Assembly: GCA_947504605.1 (NCBI GenBank)
Contig: CANNJE010000018.1
Location: 1 to 33,482, forward strand
Length of the DNA: 33,482 nucleotides
Direction: 5' to 3'
From: Chitinophagaceae bacterium
Lineage (GTDB): Bacteria > Bacteroidota > Bacteroidia > Chitinophagales > Chitinophagaceae
A model generated the notes under the pieces. That model was not told where the DNA came from and ran no database searches. It worked only from the letters and a program-made list of their open reading frames with translations. Position 1 is the first letter of the stretch. Each line of letters starts with the position of its first letter. A program made the translations under genes and the position numbers. Positions 1 to 8,268 of this stretch are shown piece by piece.

Positions 1-457
1 AGTCCATTATCAATATGGTCTTTGCAAATCAAATGCTTTAGTTCTTGACTGTAAAAAGTCCTTCGAACGACGTCTTGTTGTGTATACATTTACATTGTAT
101 TTGTGTAAACCTATTTTAGGACAAGACAACACCTACAACGGCGAAAGGTGTTTCGTGGAGACACGAACCACGGCGGTTGGAGACACGAACCACGGCGGTA
201 GTGATAACAGCTGCAACGGCGAAACGGCGAACACCTGTAACGGCGAAAAATATATTATTTTTAAGGTTTATTCCATTTTTTGCCGGATTTTTGAATTGTG
301 GTGGGCAGTTCTAGTGAAGATATTCGTGTCAGAAAAAAAATGAAATAGCATAAAAATTAAAAGGAACTCAATGAACTGTATCAAACTTAAAAAGGAAGGT
401 ATCCTGTGAGTCTGATTTTATATAACAATCAATATTTAAAATAAAAAGACAAATAAA
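1..457. other. intergenic region with GC-rich repeats
   Basis: No convincing gene is visible. An 87-codon frame (80-343) needs a GTG start, crosses the tandem repeat and has no family resemblance. The stretch holds a 22-bp tandem repeat at 156-199. It also holds several copies of a short ACGGCGAA word, near 137, 214, 223 and 239, in otherwise AT-rich DNA. Short inverted repeats (ACACCT/AGGTGT near 129-151; TTCGTG/CACGAA at 152-167) could form small hairpins. From 250 to 457 the DNA is AT-rich leader before the reductase gene, and I see no clear promoter match there. Confidence 0.6.
156..199. repeat. 22-bp perfect tandem repeat, two copies
   Basis: Positions 156-177 and 178-199 are identical 22-mers (TGGAGACACGAACCACGGCG followed by GT) abutting without a spacer. 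The unit contains CACGAACCACGGCGG, much richer in GC than the flanks. With the upstream TTTCG, the first unit can fold TTCGTG-GAGA-CACGAA. Two copies without spacers rule out CRISPR. The function is unknown; it may be a dispersed intergenic repeat family of this genome. Confidence 0.85.
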
Positions 458-1273
458 ATGTCAGATTCGTTCTCACTAAAAAATAAATCTTTTATTGTGA
501 CCGGGGGTACCGGTGTTTTAGGTAAAAGTTTTGTAGAGGCAATTGCTTCCGCAGGGGGTAATATTGGGATTTTAGGAAGAAATAAAATGCTGGCAGAGGA
601 AAGAGCGCATGCTGTGATAGCAGCGGGAGGAAATGCCATTGCATTGGTTGCAGATATTACAAGGGAGGAAGAGTTGATTCAGGCGAATGAAGAAATGCTT
701 TCCTGTTTTGGACGAATAGATGGATTGGTAAACGGCGCCGGTGGAAATATTCCTGAAGCAGTTGTGCAACCGGATTCGGATATTTTTTCGATAGACTTAA
801 ATGCAATGGATAAAGTAATGAAGTTGAATTTATGGGGAACTTTATTAACCACACAAATTTTTGGTAGATCCATTGCAAAAAATAAAAAGGGGAGTATCGT
901 AAATATTTCTTCTGTAAGTTCCTCTAGGACATTGACAAGGGTATTGGGTTATAGTTTGGCAAAGGCTTCTGTAGATTGTTATACCCGTTGGATGGCAGTT
1001 GAATTGGCCAACCGTTTTGGAGATGCACTCCGCATGAATGCCATCATGCCAGGTTTTTTTTTAACAGAGCAAAACAGAACTTTATTAACCAACACTAACG
1101 GAAGTTATACCGAACGGGGAGAACTGATTGTACAGCATACTCCTTTTAAAAGATTGGGGCATGCAGATGAACTTAAAGGAGCTTTGGTATGGTTACTGAG
1201 CGATGCTTCACAATTTGTAAATGGCACTATTATTACCGTTGATGGTGGTTTTAATGCCTTTAGCGGGGTATAA
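458..1273 (+). CDS. uxuB: SDR-family D-fructuronate reductase (D-mannonate oxidoreductase)
   Basis: This 271-aa classical short-chain dehydrogenase is predicted to interconvert D-fructuronate and D-mannonate with NAD(P)H in the cytoplasm. Seen directly: the cofactor-binding glycine motif TGGTGVLG (15-22), NGAGG (92-96), the helix-4 Asn at 124, Ser 151/152, and the YxxxK pair Tyr165/Lys169. The C-terminal VDGGF ending is typical of the family. The SDR fold is certain. The substrate is inferred from the mannonate dehydratase gene 58 bp downstream on the same strand; SDR-type reductases replace the classical UxuB in such pairs, and the symbol is used in that functional sense. The ATG at 458 follows an A-rich leader with no strong Shine-Dalgarno, which is common in Bacteroidota. 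It could be another sugar-acid SDR. Confidence 0.85.
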   Translation: MSDSFSLKNKSFIVTGGTGVLGKSFVEAIASAGGNIGILGRNKMLAEERAHAVIAAGGNAIALVADITREEELIQANEEMLSCFGRIDGLVNGAGGNIPEAVVQPDSDIFSIDLNAMDKVMKLNLWGTLLTTQIFGRSIAKNKKGSIVNISSVSSSRTLTRVLGYSLAKASVDCYTRWMAVELANRFGDALRMNAIMPGFFLTEQNRTLLTNTNGSYTERGELIVQHTPFKRLGHADELKGALVWLLSDASQFVNGTIITVDGGFNAFSGV

Positions 1274-1331
1274 AAATTATCAATAAAAGCATCAGGAAAT
1301 TGCATAATTGGATTTCAGATAAAAAAAATAA

Positions 1332-2510
1332 ATGAACAATAATAATCAAATGATTCAAACCATGCGTTGGTATGGTCCCAATGACCCTGTTAGTCTCTCC
1401 GACATCCGGCAGGCGGGTTGCACCGGGGTGGTTACAGCATTGCATCATATTAAGAATGGGGAGGTTTGGACTTTAGAGGAAATAAATATAAGAAAGTCTG
1501 AAGTAGAAGCGGCGGGATTAAACTGGGAAGTTGTAGAAAGTGTGCCTGTTCATGAAGCTATTAAAACACAAGCTCCGGGTTTTGAGCTTTATATTGACAA
1601 ATATAAATCAACTATAAAAAATTTAGGCGATTGTGGTATTAAAACAGTTACTTATAATTTTATGCCGGTGATGGATTGGACAAGAACTGATTTGGCTTAT
1701 CCTATGCCTGATGGTTCCCTGGCTTTGCTGTTTGAGCGTTCAGCCTTTATAGCATTTGACCTGTATATGCTCAAGCGTAAAAATGCAGAAAAGGATTATA
1801 CCGCAGTAGAAATTGCAAGGGCAAAGGAAAGGTTCGAAACCATGAATGAGGAGGAAAAACTATTGATCCAAAGAAACATCATCAAGGGGCTTCCGGGTAG
1901 TGAGGAAAGTTTTACGATGAATCAATTTCAGGAAGCATTGGATACTTATGAGGGGATTGATGCAGCCATGTTGAGAAGCCACCTTATTTATTTTCTGAAA
2001 CAAATCATTCCGGTGGCAGCTGCTTGTGGAGTAAAAATGGTCATTCATCCTGACGATCCACCATATGCTATATTGGGCTTACCCAGAGTTGTAAGTACTG
2101 CCGCAGATATAGATGCATTGATTGAAGCAGTACCTTCTTTGAATAACGGACTTTGTTTTTGCACCGGTTCATTTGGTGTGCGACCTGATAATGACCTTCC
2201 CGCAATGGTAAGACAGTTTGCAGACCGCATCCATTTCTTTCATTTGAGAAGTACCAAAAGAAATGAGCAAGGAGATTTTTATGAAGACAACCACCTGGAA
2301 GGAGATGTAGACATGTATGCCGTGATGAAAGAAATGGTGCTTTTGATGAAAAGCAGGAATACCTCTATCCCTATGCGTCCGGATCATGGCCATCAGATGC
2401 TTGATGATCTTCACAAGAATAGCAACCCTGGATATTCAGCCATTGGCAGATTGCGTGGTTTGGCTGAATTAAGAGGGCTGGAATTGGGGGTGCTCAGAAG
2501 CCAGGTCTAA
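1332..2510 (+). CDS. uxuA: mannonate dehydratase
   Basis: This 392-aa protein is full length for UxuA (about 390-400 aa). It dehydrates D-mannonate to 2-keto-3-deoxy-D-gluconate in hexuronate catabolism. The N-terminus [19 protein letters not shown] is characteristic. Metal-site and active-site segments visible include HPDDPP (239-244), CTGS (277-280), HLR (304-306) and RPDHGHQ (349-355), consistent with a xylose-isomerase-like TIM barrel binding Mn2+. It lies 58 bp after the SDR gene and is probably co-transcribed. No uronate isomerase, KDG kinase or aldolase gene follows in the window, so those steps must be encoded elsewhere. Confidence 0.95.
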   Translation: MNNNNQMIQTMRWYGPNDPVSLSDIRQAGCTGVVTALHHIKNGEVWTLEEINIRKSEVEAAGLNWEVVESVPVHEAIKTQAPGFELYIDKYKSTIKNLGDCGIKTVTYNFMPVMDWTRTDLAYPMPDGSLALLFERSAFIAFDLYMLKRKNAEKDYTAVEIARAKERFETMNEEEKLLIQRNIIKGLPGSEESFTMNQFQEALDTYEGIDAAMLRSHLIYFLKQIIPVAAACGVKMVIHPDDPPYAILGLPRVVSTAADIDALIEAVPSLNNGLCFCTGSFGVRPDNDLPAMVRQFADRIHFFHLRSTKRNEQGDFYEDNHLEGDVDMYAVMKEMVLLMKSRNTSIPMRPDHGHQMLDDLHKNSNPGYSAIGRLRGLAELRGLELGVLRSQV

Positions 2511-2985
2511 TCAGAAGAATTTATCAATAATATATATTTATACAATCAATGGCAGCTAAGGGCTGAGTTTCAAAAGTCAATACTATATTATTATCTCCTG
2601 ATTTTATGTTGCAAAATTCAGCAGCTCAAAATCTGTATTTTAATTGTGCCTATCTATTTTATATTTTGTGGTGAATTATTTTCTTTACCGCTTCCTTGAA
2701 ATACTGTCAGTTGTGAAGGAATTCGATTTAAAATGGAATAATCTTTCTTAGGAACCGTCTATCGTTTCTGGTAATTTGTTTTCCCGAAAAAAAAGGAACT
2801 GCTGTATCATGCAGAATAAGGCAGCACAAAGAATGAATTAATTTGATTCCATCTTTTTTCCTTTACCTTCTGTTACCCGTATCTTTAATAGGAGAATTTT
2901 AAAGACTATTTTTACATAAAGCTTTTAATAAAGCATTTTGTAAAAACGGTTAAGGACCATTTTGTTTGCCCTAAAATATATTTAC
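2511..2985. other. intergenic region, no gene seen
   Basis: AT-rich DNA between uxuA and rmuC. I see no ORF with coding character, no RNA gene and no strong stem-loop. A TATCTTTA at about 2880 is one base from the Bacteroidota -7 consensus but lacks a convincing -33 partner. The rmuC reading frame extends upstream to a TTG at 2962, but these extra eight codons precede a much better start. Confidence 0.5.
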
Positions 2986-4389
2986 ATGAACCAACTTCTT
3001 TTTGCCAGTGCTGCCGGTGTCATTCTTTCGGGTTTAATTTGCTGGCTTTATTTTCGGAATCAATTGCAACAAAAATATTTGCCGCTAGAGGAAAAGCTTC
3101 AGCAGCAACAATTGGCATTTAATCAACTGCTGGCAGAGCGGAATACCCTGCAGACAGATAAGGATACCCTGCTTCAGAGAGCTGCTACTGCTGAAAGTCG
3201 CAACAGCTTTCTGGATGAGCAAAACCGGTTGTATGGTTTGCTGCAACAGGATTACCAGTTGTCGCAAAACCAGTTAAGTACTGCAAGGGCAACGGTGAAA
3301 AATACCGAAGAAAAACTGGAACAGCAAAAGGAAGAATTAAATAATATCGGTCAGAAATTTCAGGCAGAGTTTCGCAACCTTGCCCAAACCCTGCTGGACG
3401 AAAAGGCAAAGAAATTTACAGAAGTAAATGAGCAAAACATGAGTGCCATTCTTACGCCATTAAAAACGCAGTTGGTAGATTTTAAACAAAAAGTAGAAGA
3501 TACTTATGACAAGGAATCGAAAGAACGATTTTCATTGGGCAAGGAAGTGGAGCGGCTGATTAGTATGACACAGCAGGTGAGCCTTGAAGCCAATAACCTT
3601 ACTTCTGCATTAAAAGGCAATAACAAAATGCAGGGCAACTGGGGTGAAATGATCTTAGAAAGTATTTTGGAAAATACAGGCCTGACTAAAAACAGGGAGT
3701 ATTTTTTGCAGGAGTTTATTCGGGACAATGTAGGTAATGTAATTAAAGATGAAAATGGCAAGGGGCTTCAACCCGATGTGATTATTGTATATCCCGATCA
3801 GCGAAAAGTGATCATTGACAGTAAAGTTTCTTTAATAGCTTGGGATGAATCGGTGGCACAGGCTGATATAACTGAACAAAAGCGCCTGTTGTTGGAACAT
3901 ATCAAAAGCATTCGCCAGCATATTGACGGCCTCAGCAAAAAGAACTATCCACGGTATGCATCGGCACTGGATTATGTATTGCTTTTTATACCCATTGAGC
4001 CGGCATTTTTAGAAGCCCTTAAAACAGATGTACAGCTTTGGAAATATGCGTATGATAAAAATATTTTACTGGTAAGCCCTACGAATCTTTTTGCCGTTTT
4101 AAAAATTGTTGCCGATCTCTGGAAAGTGGAGCAGCAAAACCGCAATGCCATTGAGATTGCCAACAAGGCCGGAAGTTTGTATGATAAGTTTGCAGGGTTC
4201 ATCGATAATTTTGAACTGATCGGAAAGCGTTTAACCGAAGCCGGTACGATCTACGACAATGCTCATAAACAACTCACATCCGGTCGGGGTAATATAACCG
4301 GCAAGGTAGAAGAGTTAAAGAAGATGGGGGCCAATGCACAAAAACAATTGCCGGATAAATTATTACAGGAATTGGGGGAGGAGGAATAG
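2986..4389 (+). CDS. rmuC: DNA recombination protein RmuC
   Basis: This 467-aa protein of the RmuC family (PF02646) is membrane anchored with a cytoplasmic nuclease-like fold. It is thought to limit rearrangements at inverted repeats. Seen: an N-terminal membrane helix (about residues 4-22), a long Gln/Glu/Leu-rich coiled coil (about 25-200), then the conserved domain. That domain includes the GNWGEMILESILE segment and the hallmark VIIDSKVSL. I chose the ATG at 2986 rather than the in-frame TTG at 2962, because the hydrophobic anchor then starts at the N-terminus as in homologues. It has no close neighbour on either side and looks monocistronic. Confidence 0.93.
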   Translation: MNQLLFASAAGVILSGLICWLYFRNQLQQKYLPLEEKLQQQQLAFNQLLAERNTLQTDKDTLLQRAATAESRNSFLDEQNRLYGLLQQDYQLSQNQLSTARATVKNTEEKLEQQKEELNNIGQKFQAEFRNLAQTLLDEKAKKFTEVNEQNMSAILTPLKTQLVDFKQKVEDTYDKESKERFSLGKEVERLISMTQQVSLEANNLTSALKGNNKMQGNWGEMILESILENTGLTKNREYFLQEFIRDNVGNVIKDENGKGLQPDVIIVYPDQRKVIIDSKVSLIAWDESVAQADITEQKRLLLEHIKSIRQHIDGLSKKNYPRYASALDYVLLFIPIEPAFLEALKTDVQLWKYAYDKNILLVSPTNLFAVLKIVADLWKVEQQNRNAIEIANKAGSLYDKFAGFIDNFELIGKRLTEAGTIYDNAHKQLTSGRGNITGKVEELKKMGANAQKQLPDKLLQELGEEE

Positions 4390-4580
4390 GTTGACCTATA
4401 TTTCAATGCTGCTATTTGGCTAAGTTTCCCCAAGAGGAATGTGCATCGACGTAGGGAGGGGTTTGTAATTATTTTCCGACAGGGAGAAAGCTGTTTAAAG
4501 GAAAGGATAAAATATACCCATGTGAGTAGCAACAATAAAATCCCTATTATCTTAAAATTTCCCTTTTTATAAAATTCTAT

Positions 4581-4588
4581 TAATTTTG
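4581..4588 (+). promoter_or_regulatory. candidate -7 promoter element (TAATTTTG)
   Basis: TAATTTTG fits the Bacteroidota sigma-A -7 consensus TAnnTTTG exactly and lies 20 bp before the metallophosphatase start, giving a short leader. No good TTTG/TTG -33 match sits 17-23 bp upstream, so this is only a candidate. Confidence 0.35.
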
Positions 4589-4608
4589 CTTTTATTAAAC
4601 CCTATTGA

Positions 4609-5517
4609 ATGTACGATATCATTGGCGACATACATGGCTATTGCTCAAAGCTCCAACAGCTGCTTTTAAAACTTGGTTATTCAAAAACAGGGGCTGTTTG
4701 GAAACACCCGGAGCGTAAAGTAATTTTTGTAGGAGATTATATTGACCGTGGGCCTGAGATTAAGGAAACGCTGGATCTTGTGAAGGGTATGGTGGATTCA
4801 GGGGCCGCTATAGCTCTGATGGGCAATCATGAATACAATGCGGTGGCTTATGCAACAGCAGCCGCAGATGGGGCTTATTTGCGCCCACACAATGCTATGC
4901 ATGCCAATCAGCACAAGGCTACCCTAGATCAGTTTGCTGATTATCCTGCTGAATGGCAAGCTTACCTGGATTGGTTTTATACCCTTCCATTGTTTTTAGA
5001 TTTGAAAGATCTACGAGTGGTACATGCTTGCTGGGATGAAGCTCATATAGACTGGCTGCGGAGTAGAAATTATTTTACCTTAAATAAAAGCCTGCTTTTT
5101 GAAGCGTTTGATAAAGACTCGGAAGCATATATGGTTATTGAGGATACTTTAAAAGGCAAGGAGTATAATATACCGGAAGAATATGTTTGGCATGACAAAG
5201 ATGGGCATGCCAGATTTGCGAACCGTATTAAATGGTGGGTGCCGCCAACAAGTTCTAATTTTGATTCGTTTTTATTCAGTTGCCCTCCTGCAATGAAGGA
5301 GGATAAAGTGCCTGCCGATTTAAAAGTAAATATTTATCCTGCTGATGGAGCACCTGTATTCTTTGGCCATTACTGGCTGGAAGATCCATTTCCGGTGATT
5401 CAGGCGGCCAATGTGATTTGCCTTGATTATAGTGTGGCAAAAAATGGGGCACTGGTTGCATACCGTTGGAACGGGGAAGACCAAATAGACAACAAACATT
5501 TTGTTTATGTAAACTAA
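4609..5517 (+). CDS. calcineurin-like metallophosphatase (PPP-type, ApaH/PrpE-like)
   Basis: This 302-aa soluble phosphoesterase carries the full binuclear-metal signature of the PPP branch: GDIHG (6-10), GDYIDRGP (42-49), GNHE (72-75), a metal-ligand His in the VVHACWD segment, and FGHYW near the C-terminus. It has no signal peptide, so it is cytoplasmic. Relatives hydrolyse phosphoproteins or diadenosine polyphosphates. The substrate here cannot be read from the sequence, and context gives no help, since the neighbours are rmuC and a small membrane protein. The ATG at 4609 places GDIHG at the expected distance from the N-terminus. Confidence 0.88.
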   Translation: MYDIIGDIHGYCSKLQQLLLKLGYSKTGAVWKHPERKVIFVGDYIDRGPEIKETLDLVKGMVDSGAAIALMGNHEYNAVAYATAAADGAYLRPHNAMHANQHKATLDQFADYPAEWQAYLDWFYTLPLFLDLKDLRVVHACWDEAHIDWLRSRNYFTLNKSLLFEAFDKDSEAYMVIEDTLKGKEYNIPEEYVWHDKDGHARFANRIKWWVPPTSSNFDSFLFSCPPAMKEDKVPADLKVNIYPADGAPVFFGHYWLEDPFPVIQAANVICLDYSVAKNGALVAYRWNGEDQIDNKHFVYVN

Positions 5518-5630
5518 GGAGTGCTTGTTTTTTATTTTACGAAAGCGACAACATTCTAACAAACAAATTGTTCTAAACTTAATATTGCAGTGTCTGGAAA
5601 TGAATTAGCTTAACGGTAAAATTAAATACC

Positions 5631-5801
5631 ATGAAATTGTTAATCTCAGTCATCGGTAGTATCGTAATATTGTTGCTTTTGATTTTCGTTATCTGGAAAA
5701 ATCAAAAGGACAAACAGCAATACGAACAACAACTCAACGATGATTTTTACAAGTCCAAAGAGCAGGAAGGGGATGCAGAACCGGAAGACAGGTTACAATA
5801 A
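5631..5801 (+). CDS. small single-pass membrane protein (56 aa)
   Basis: This ATG-to-TAA frame of 56 codons encodes an N-terminal hydrophobic helix (about residues 3-22, ending ILLLLIFVIW) followed by a charged tail rich in Lys, Gln, Asp and Glu. The topology and the positive residues after the helix suggest an inner-membrane protein with a cytoplasmic tail. Its stop overlaps the 3' end of the convergent GH1 gene by 9 bp. It starts 113 bp after the metallophosphatase and may share its transcript. No family is recognised. Coding status rests on the clean membrane-helix/charged-tail composition. Confidence 0.6.
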   Translation: MKLLISVIGSIVILLLLIFVIWKNQKDKQQYEQQLNDDFYKSKEQEGDAEPEDRLQ

Positions 5802-7178
5802 AATATTTTTCTCTTCCGACTCATTGGTTGCCTGGGGCCTATCCTTTATAAAATCGCTGTACCATTTACCGGAGGCTTTGATGGTTCGTTTTTGTGTTTC
5901 AAAATCAACATATACCAATCCAAATCTTGGGTGAAAACCTTCGGCCCATTCGAAATTATCCAGAAAAGTCCAAACGAAATAGCCGGTTACATTTACGCCT
6001 TCATTTTGAGCCAATAATACTTGTGTGATATAGTTCTTCAGGTATTCGGTTCTTTTTACATCCTCTATGTTATCGTTGATTAACTCGTCTTTAAAAGCAG
6101 CACCGTTTTCGGTAATAATGATTTCTTTTATGCCCGGATAATTATTCAGTCTTTTGAGTGCATGATAAATGGAGGGAGGATAAACTTCCCAGTTCATTAA
6201 AGTACAATCTACGTTTCGTTTATTGGCTTTGATAATTTTTGCTTTTACAAAGGGCATAAAGAGGGCATGGGCCACCAATTCTCTGGTATAATTTTGCAGT
6301 CCGATAAAATCCATTTCAAAAGCCAGTTTGCTTTCATCGCCGGGCAGCATAAATTTTTCTATACGTTTTAATATTTTAAGGTCATTGACCGGGTATCCCA
6401 TTCCCAATAGGGGTTCAATAAACATCCGGTTGAGCAGGGCATCTACTTTTGCCGTAGCAGCTATATCTTTATCTTTTAGAGTGGCAGGTTCCAGGTGCGA
6501 ATAGGAAAAAGTGGTACCTACTTTACTGTCCTTGTATAATTGTTTGATGATGCGTCCACCTTCAGCCTGGCAAAGGGCGGCATGATGAACAGCAGCGAGA
6601 AAATTGTTTAATCCCTTTCTGCCGGGTGCATGTACGCCTAAAAAATAGCCTGCTCCGGTGAATACGCCTGGTTCGTTTAAGACCATCCAATGTTTTACCC
6701 TGTCGCCAAAATGCGATACAGAGCATTTTACAAATTCACTAAACCATCCAATAATTTCCCGGTTGGTCCATCCTCCTTTTTGTTCCAGAGCCTGTGGAAG
6801 ATCCCAGTGATATAAGGTTACCCAGGGGGTAATATTTAATTCCAAACAGCGGTTTATAACGCGGTTGTAGTAATTAATTCCTTCCATGTTTACAACTCCG
6901 GTACCCAGGGGCATAATCCTGCTCCAGGAAATGGAGAAACGGTAATGGCGGATATTCATTTCATTTAATAACTGAATATCATCTGCATAATTGTTGTAAA
7001 AATCACAGGCAATATTGCCATGGTGATTGTCGGCAATTTTTTTGCTTTTTTGTGTAAAGGTATCCCAGATAGAAGGGCCTTTTCCATGTAAGTCGTGTCC
7101 GCCTTCAATTTGGTAAGCTGCTGTAGAAACGCCCCATTTAAAGTCTTCTCCAAAATCTTCCTTGTTAAATTCCATCAT
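5793..7178 (-). CDS. glycoside hydrolase family 1 (beta-glucosidase-like)
   Basis: This 461-aa GH1 (beta/alpha)8 barrel has no signal peptide and is therefore cytoplasmic. It should cleave beta-linked glucosides, galactosides or similar from small substrates. Seen: the N-terminal signature FKWGVSTAAYQIEGG, LYHWDLPQAL, the acid/base Glu169 in LNEPG and the nucleophile Glu357 in ITENG, plus the WAEGF aglycone-site segment near the C-terminus. The frame extends upstream to a TTG at 7211, inside the preceding gene. The ATG-ATG at 7178 is preferred because it directly follows that gene's stop with one base between. It is the third gene of the minus-strand operon with a glycosyltransferase and an LpxH-like enzyme, so its substrate may be a glycolipid-derived or envelope sugar (inference). 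Confidence 0.92.
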   Translation of the reverse strand: MMEFNKEDFGEDFKWGVSTAAYQIEGGHDLHGKGPSIWDTFTQKSKKIADNHHGNIACDFYNNYADDIQLLNEMNIRHYRFSISWSRIMPLGTGVVNMEGINYYNRVINRCLELNITPWVTLYHWDLPQALEQKGGWTNREIIGWFSEFVKCSVSHFGDRVKHWMVLNEPGVFTGAGYFLGVHAPGRKGLNNFLAAVHHAALCQAEGGRIIKQLYKDSKVGTTFSYSHLEPATLKDKDIAATAKVDALLNRMFIEPLLGMGYPVNDLKILKRIEKFMLPGDESKLAFEMDFIGLQNYTRELVAHALFMPFVKAKIIKANKRNVDCTLMNWEVYPPSIYHALKRLNNYPGIKEIIITENGAAFKDELINDNIEDVKRTEYLKNYITQVLLAQNEGVNVTGYFVWTFLDNFEWAEGFHPRFGLVYVDFETQKRTIKASGKWYSDFIKDRPQATNESEEKNILL

Positions 7179-7179
7179 A

Positions 7180-8268
7180 TTAAATTCGGGTTTCTTCCAA
7201 AATTTTACCAAGACTGGCTTCTTTTAATTTTTTAGGAGATGAGATGGCGTCGCCTATTTCTGGATTTTTTGGAGCGTCTGATTTACGGTGTTTATCAATA
7301 ATTGAATCTATGATTGCTTCCGTAACATCCGGGTAATTGATAGAGATCAATACTTGTGAATTTGTCCAAGCTTTTATTTTTTCGAGATGTTTTGATTTAA
7401 GGCTTTTTAAAGTGGGTACCCCCATTTGTTCTAAAGCGGCTGCATTACATTGTTGTTCGTACTGTCCCTTCATGGGAATGACCATCAGTTTCTTTTTTAG
7501 AAACAGGGCTTCTGCAGGGGTTTCAAAACCTGCACCACAAAGCACACCTGTGCAGTTGATAAAACTTTCCACAAAGGCTTCATTGTTAACCGGGCGTATG
7601 TGTATGTTTTTTTCTTTGTATTCTTTTTTTGTGTGTTTGCTAAATACCTGCCATTGGATATTTTTTATTTCACTCAATACTTTTATGATGCGTTTATCGG
7701 AATAGGCGGGTAAATAAACAGTAAAATGATCCTGATTATTTGGAATGGCATTTCGTACCTGGCTTCTGATAACGGGAGTGAATATATTTTTATCATATGC
7801 AGAAAAGTGGAAACCATAGGCCTGGGTTACCGGCGCATAATTGTGCAGGATGGCTTTGCCCAGTGGATCTTTCTTTTTAGGTTTTGGGCTTTTGGCATTG
7901 ATCACAGCAGCCTGATGGCTCATTCCTATACAGGGTTTGTGTTTTAATTTACAAGCCCATGCGCTTACCGGTTCAAAATCATTGATAACAAGGTCGTATG
8001 CTTCAATCGGTAAACTTTTTATTTCAGCGTATAGTTTTTTTAAATTGCTTTTGCGGTAGGTGGCCAGCAGATCGATGCCACCTTTTTTTCCAAAGATAAA
8101 ACTCAAGCCTTTGAACTTATATTTAACCGGGTAGGGTAATTCGAGGTCGGCCTGAATGCCACTTACAAGGATATCAAGTTCTCCTTTTTTTTGCAGGATG
8201 GGTATGATGTCCAGCGCCCTGCTTAGATGTCCGTTACCTGTTCCCTGTATAGCATATAATATTTTCAT
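7180..8268 (-). CDS. glycosyltransferase, GT1/GT28-like (PF13528 type)
   Basis: This 362-aa protein begins with KILYAIQGTGNGHLSRA, the glycine/His loop of GT-B enzymes that read UDP-sugars. It also carries GAGFETPAEALFLKKK (about residues 245-260), matching the C-terminal donor-site signature of MurG/UGT-like enzymes. It lacks a signal peptide and probably acts at the cytoplasmic face of the membrane. Its ATG overlaps the upstream gene's TGA by one base (TGATG), so the two are translationally coupled, and the GH1 gene starts one base after its stop. Family knowledge gives a glycosyltransferase; the acceptor is unknown, perhaps a lipid. Confidence 0.85.
   Translation of the reverse strand: MKILYAIQGTGNGHLSRALDIIPILQKKGELDILVSGIQADLELPYPVKYKFKGLSFIFGKKGGIDLLATYRKSNLKKLYAEIKSLPIEAYDLVINDFEPVSAWACKLKHKPCIGMSHQAAVINAKSPKPKKKDPLGKAILHNYAPVTQAYGFHFSAYDKNIFTPVIRSQVRNAIPNNQDHFTVYLPAYSDKRIIKVLSEIKNIQWQVFSKHTKKEYKEKNIHIRPVNNEAFVESFINCTGVLCGAGFETPAEALFLKKKLMVIPMKGQYEQQCNAAALEQMGVPTLKSLKSKHLEKIKAWTNSQVLISINYPDVTEAIIDSIIDKHRKSDAPKNPEIGDAISSPKKLKEASLGKILEETRI

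Noticed and set aside
156-199. possible CRISPR remnant
   Set aside because: Only two directly abutting copies, no spacers and no cas genes.
80-343. 87-codon open frame at the left edge
   Set aside because: It needs a GTG start, runs through the tandem repeat and translates to a low-complexity Thr/Asn/Gly peptide with no family likeness or conserved composition.
7337-7705. 122-codon plus-strand frame
   Set aside because: Lies antisense inside the glycosyltransferase gene, which has a clear GT-B signature; a shadow frame.
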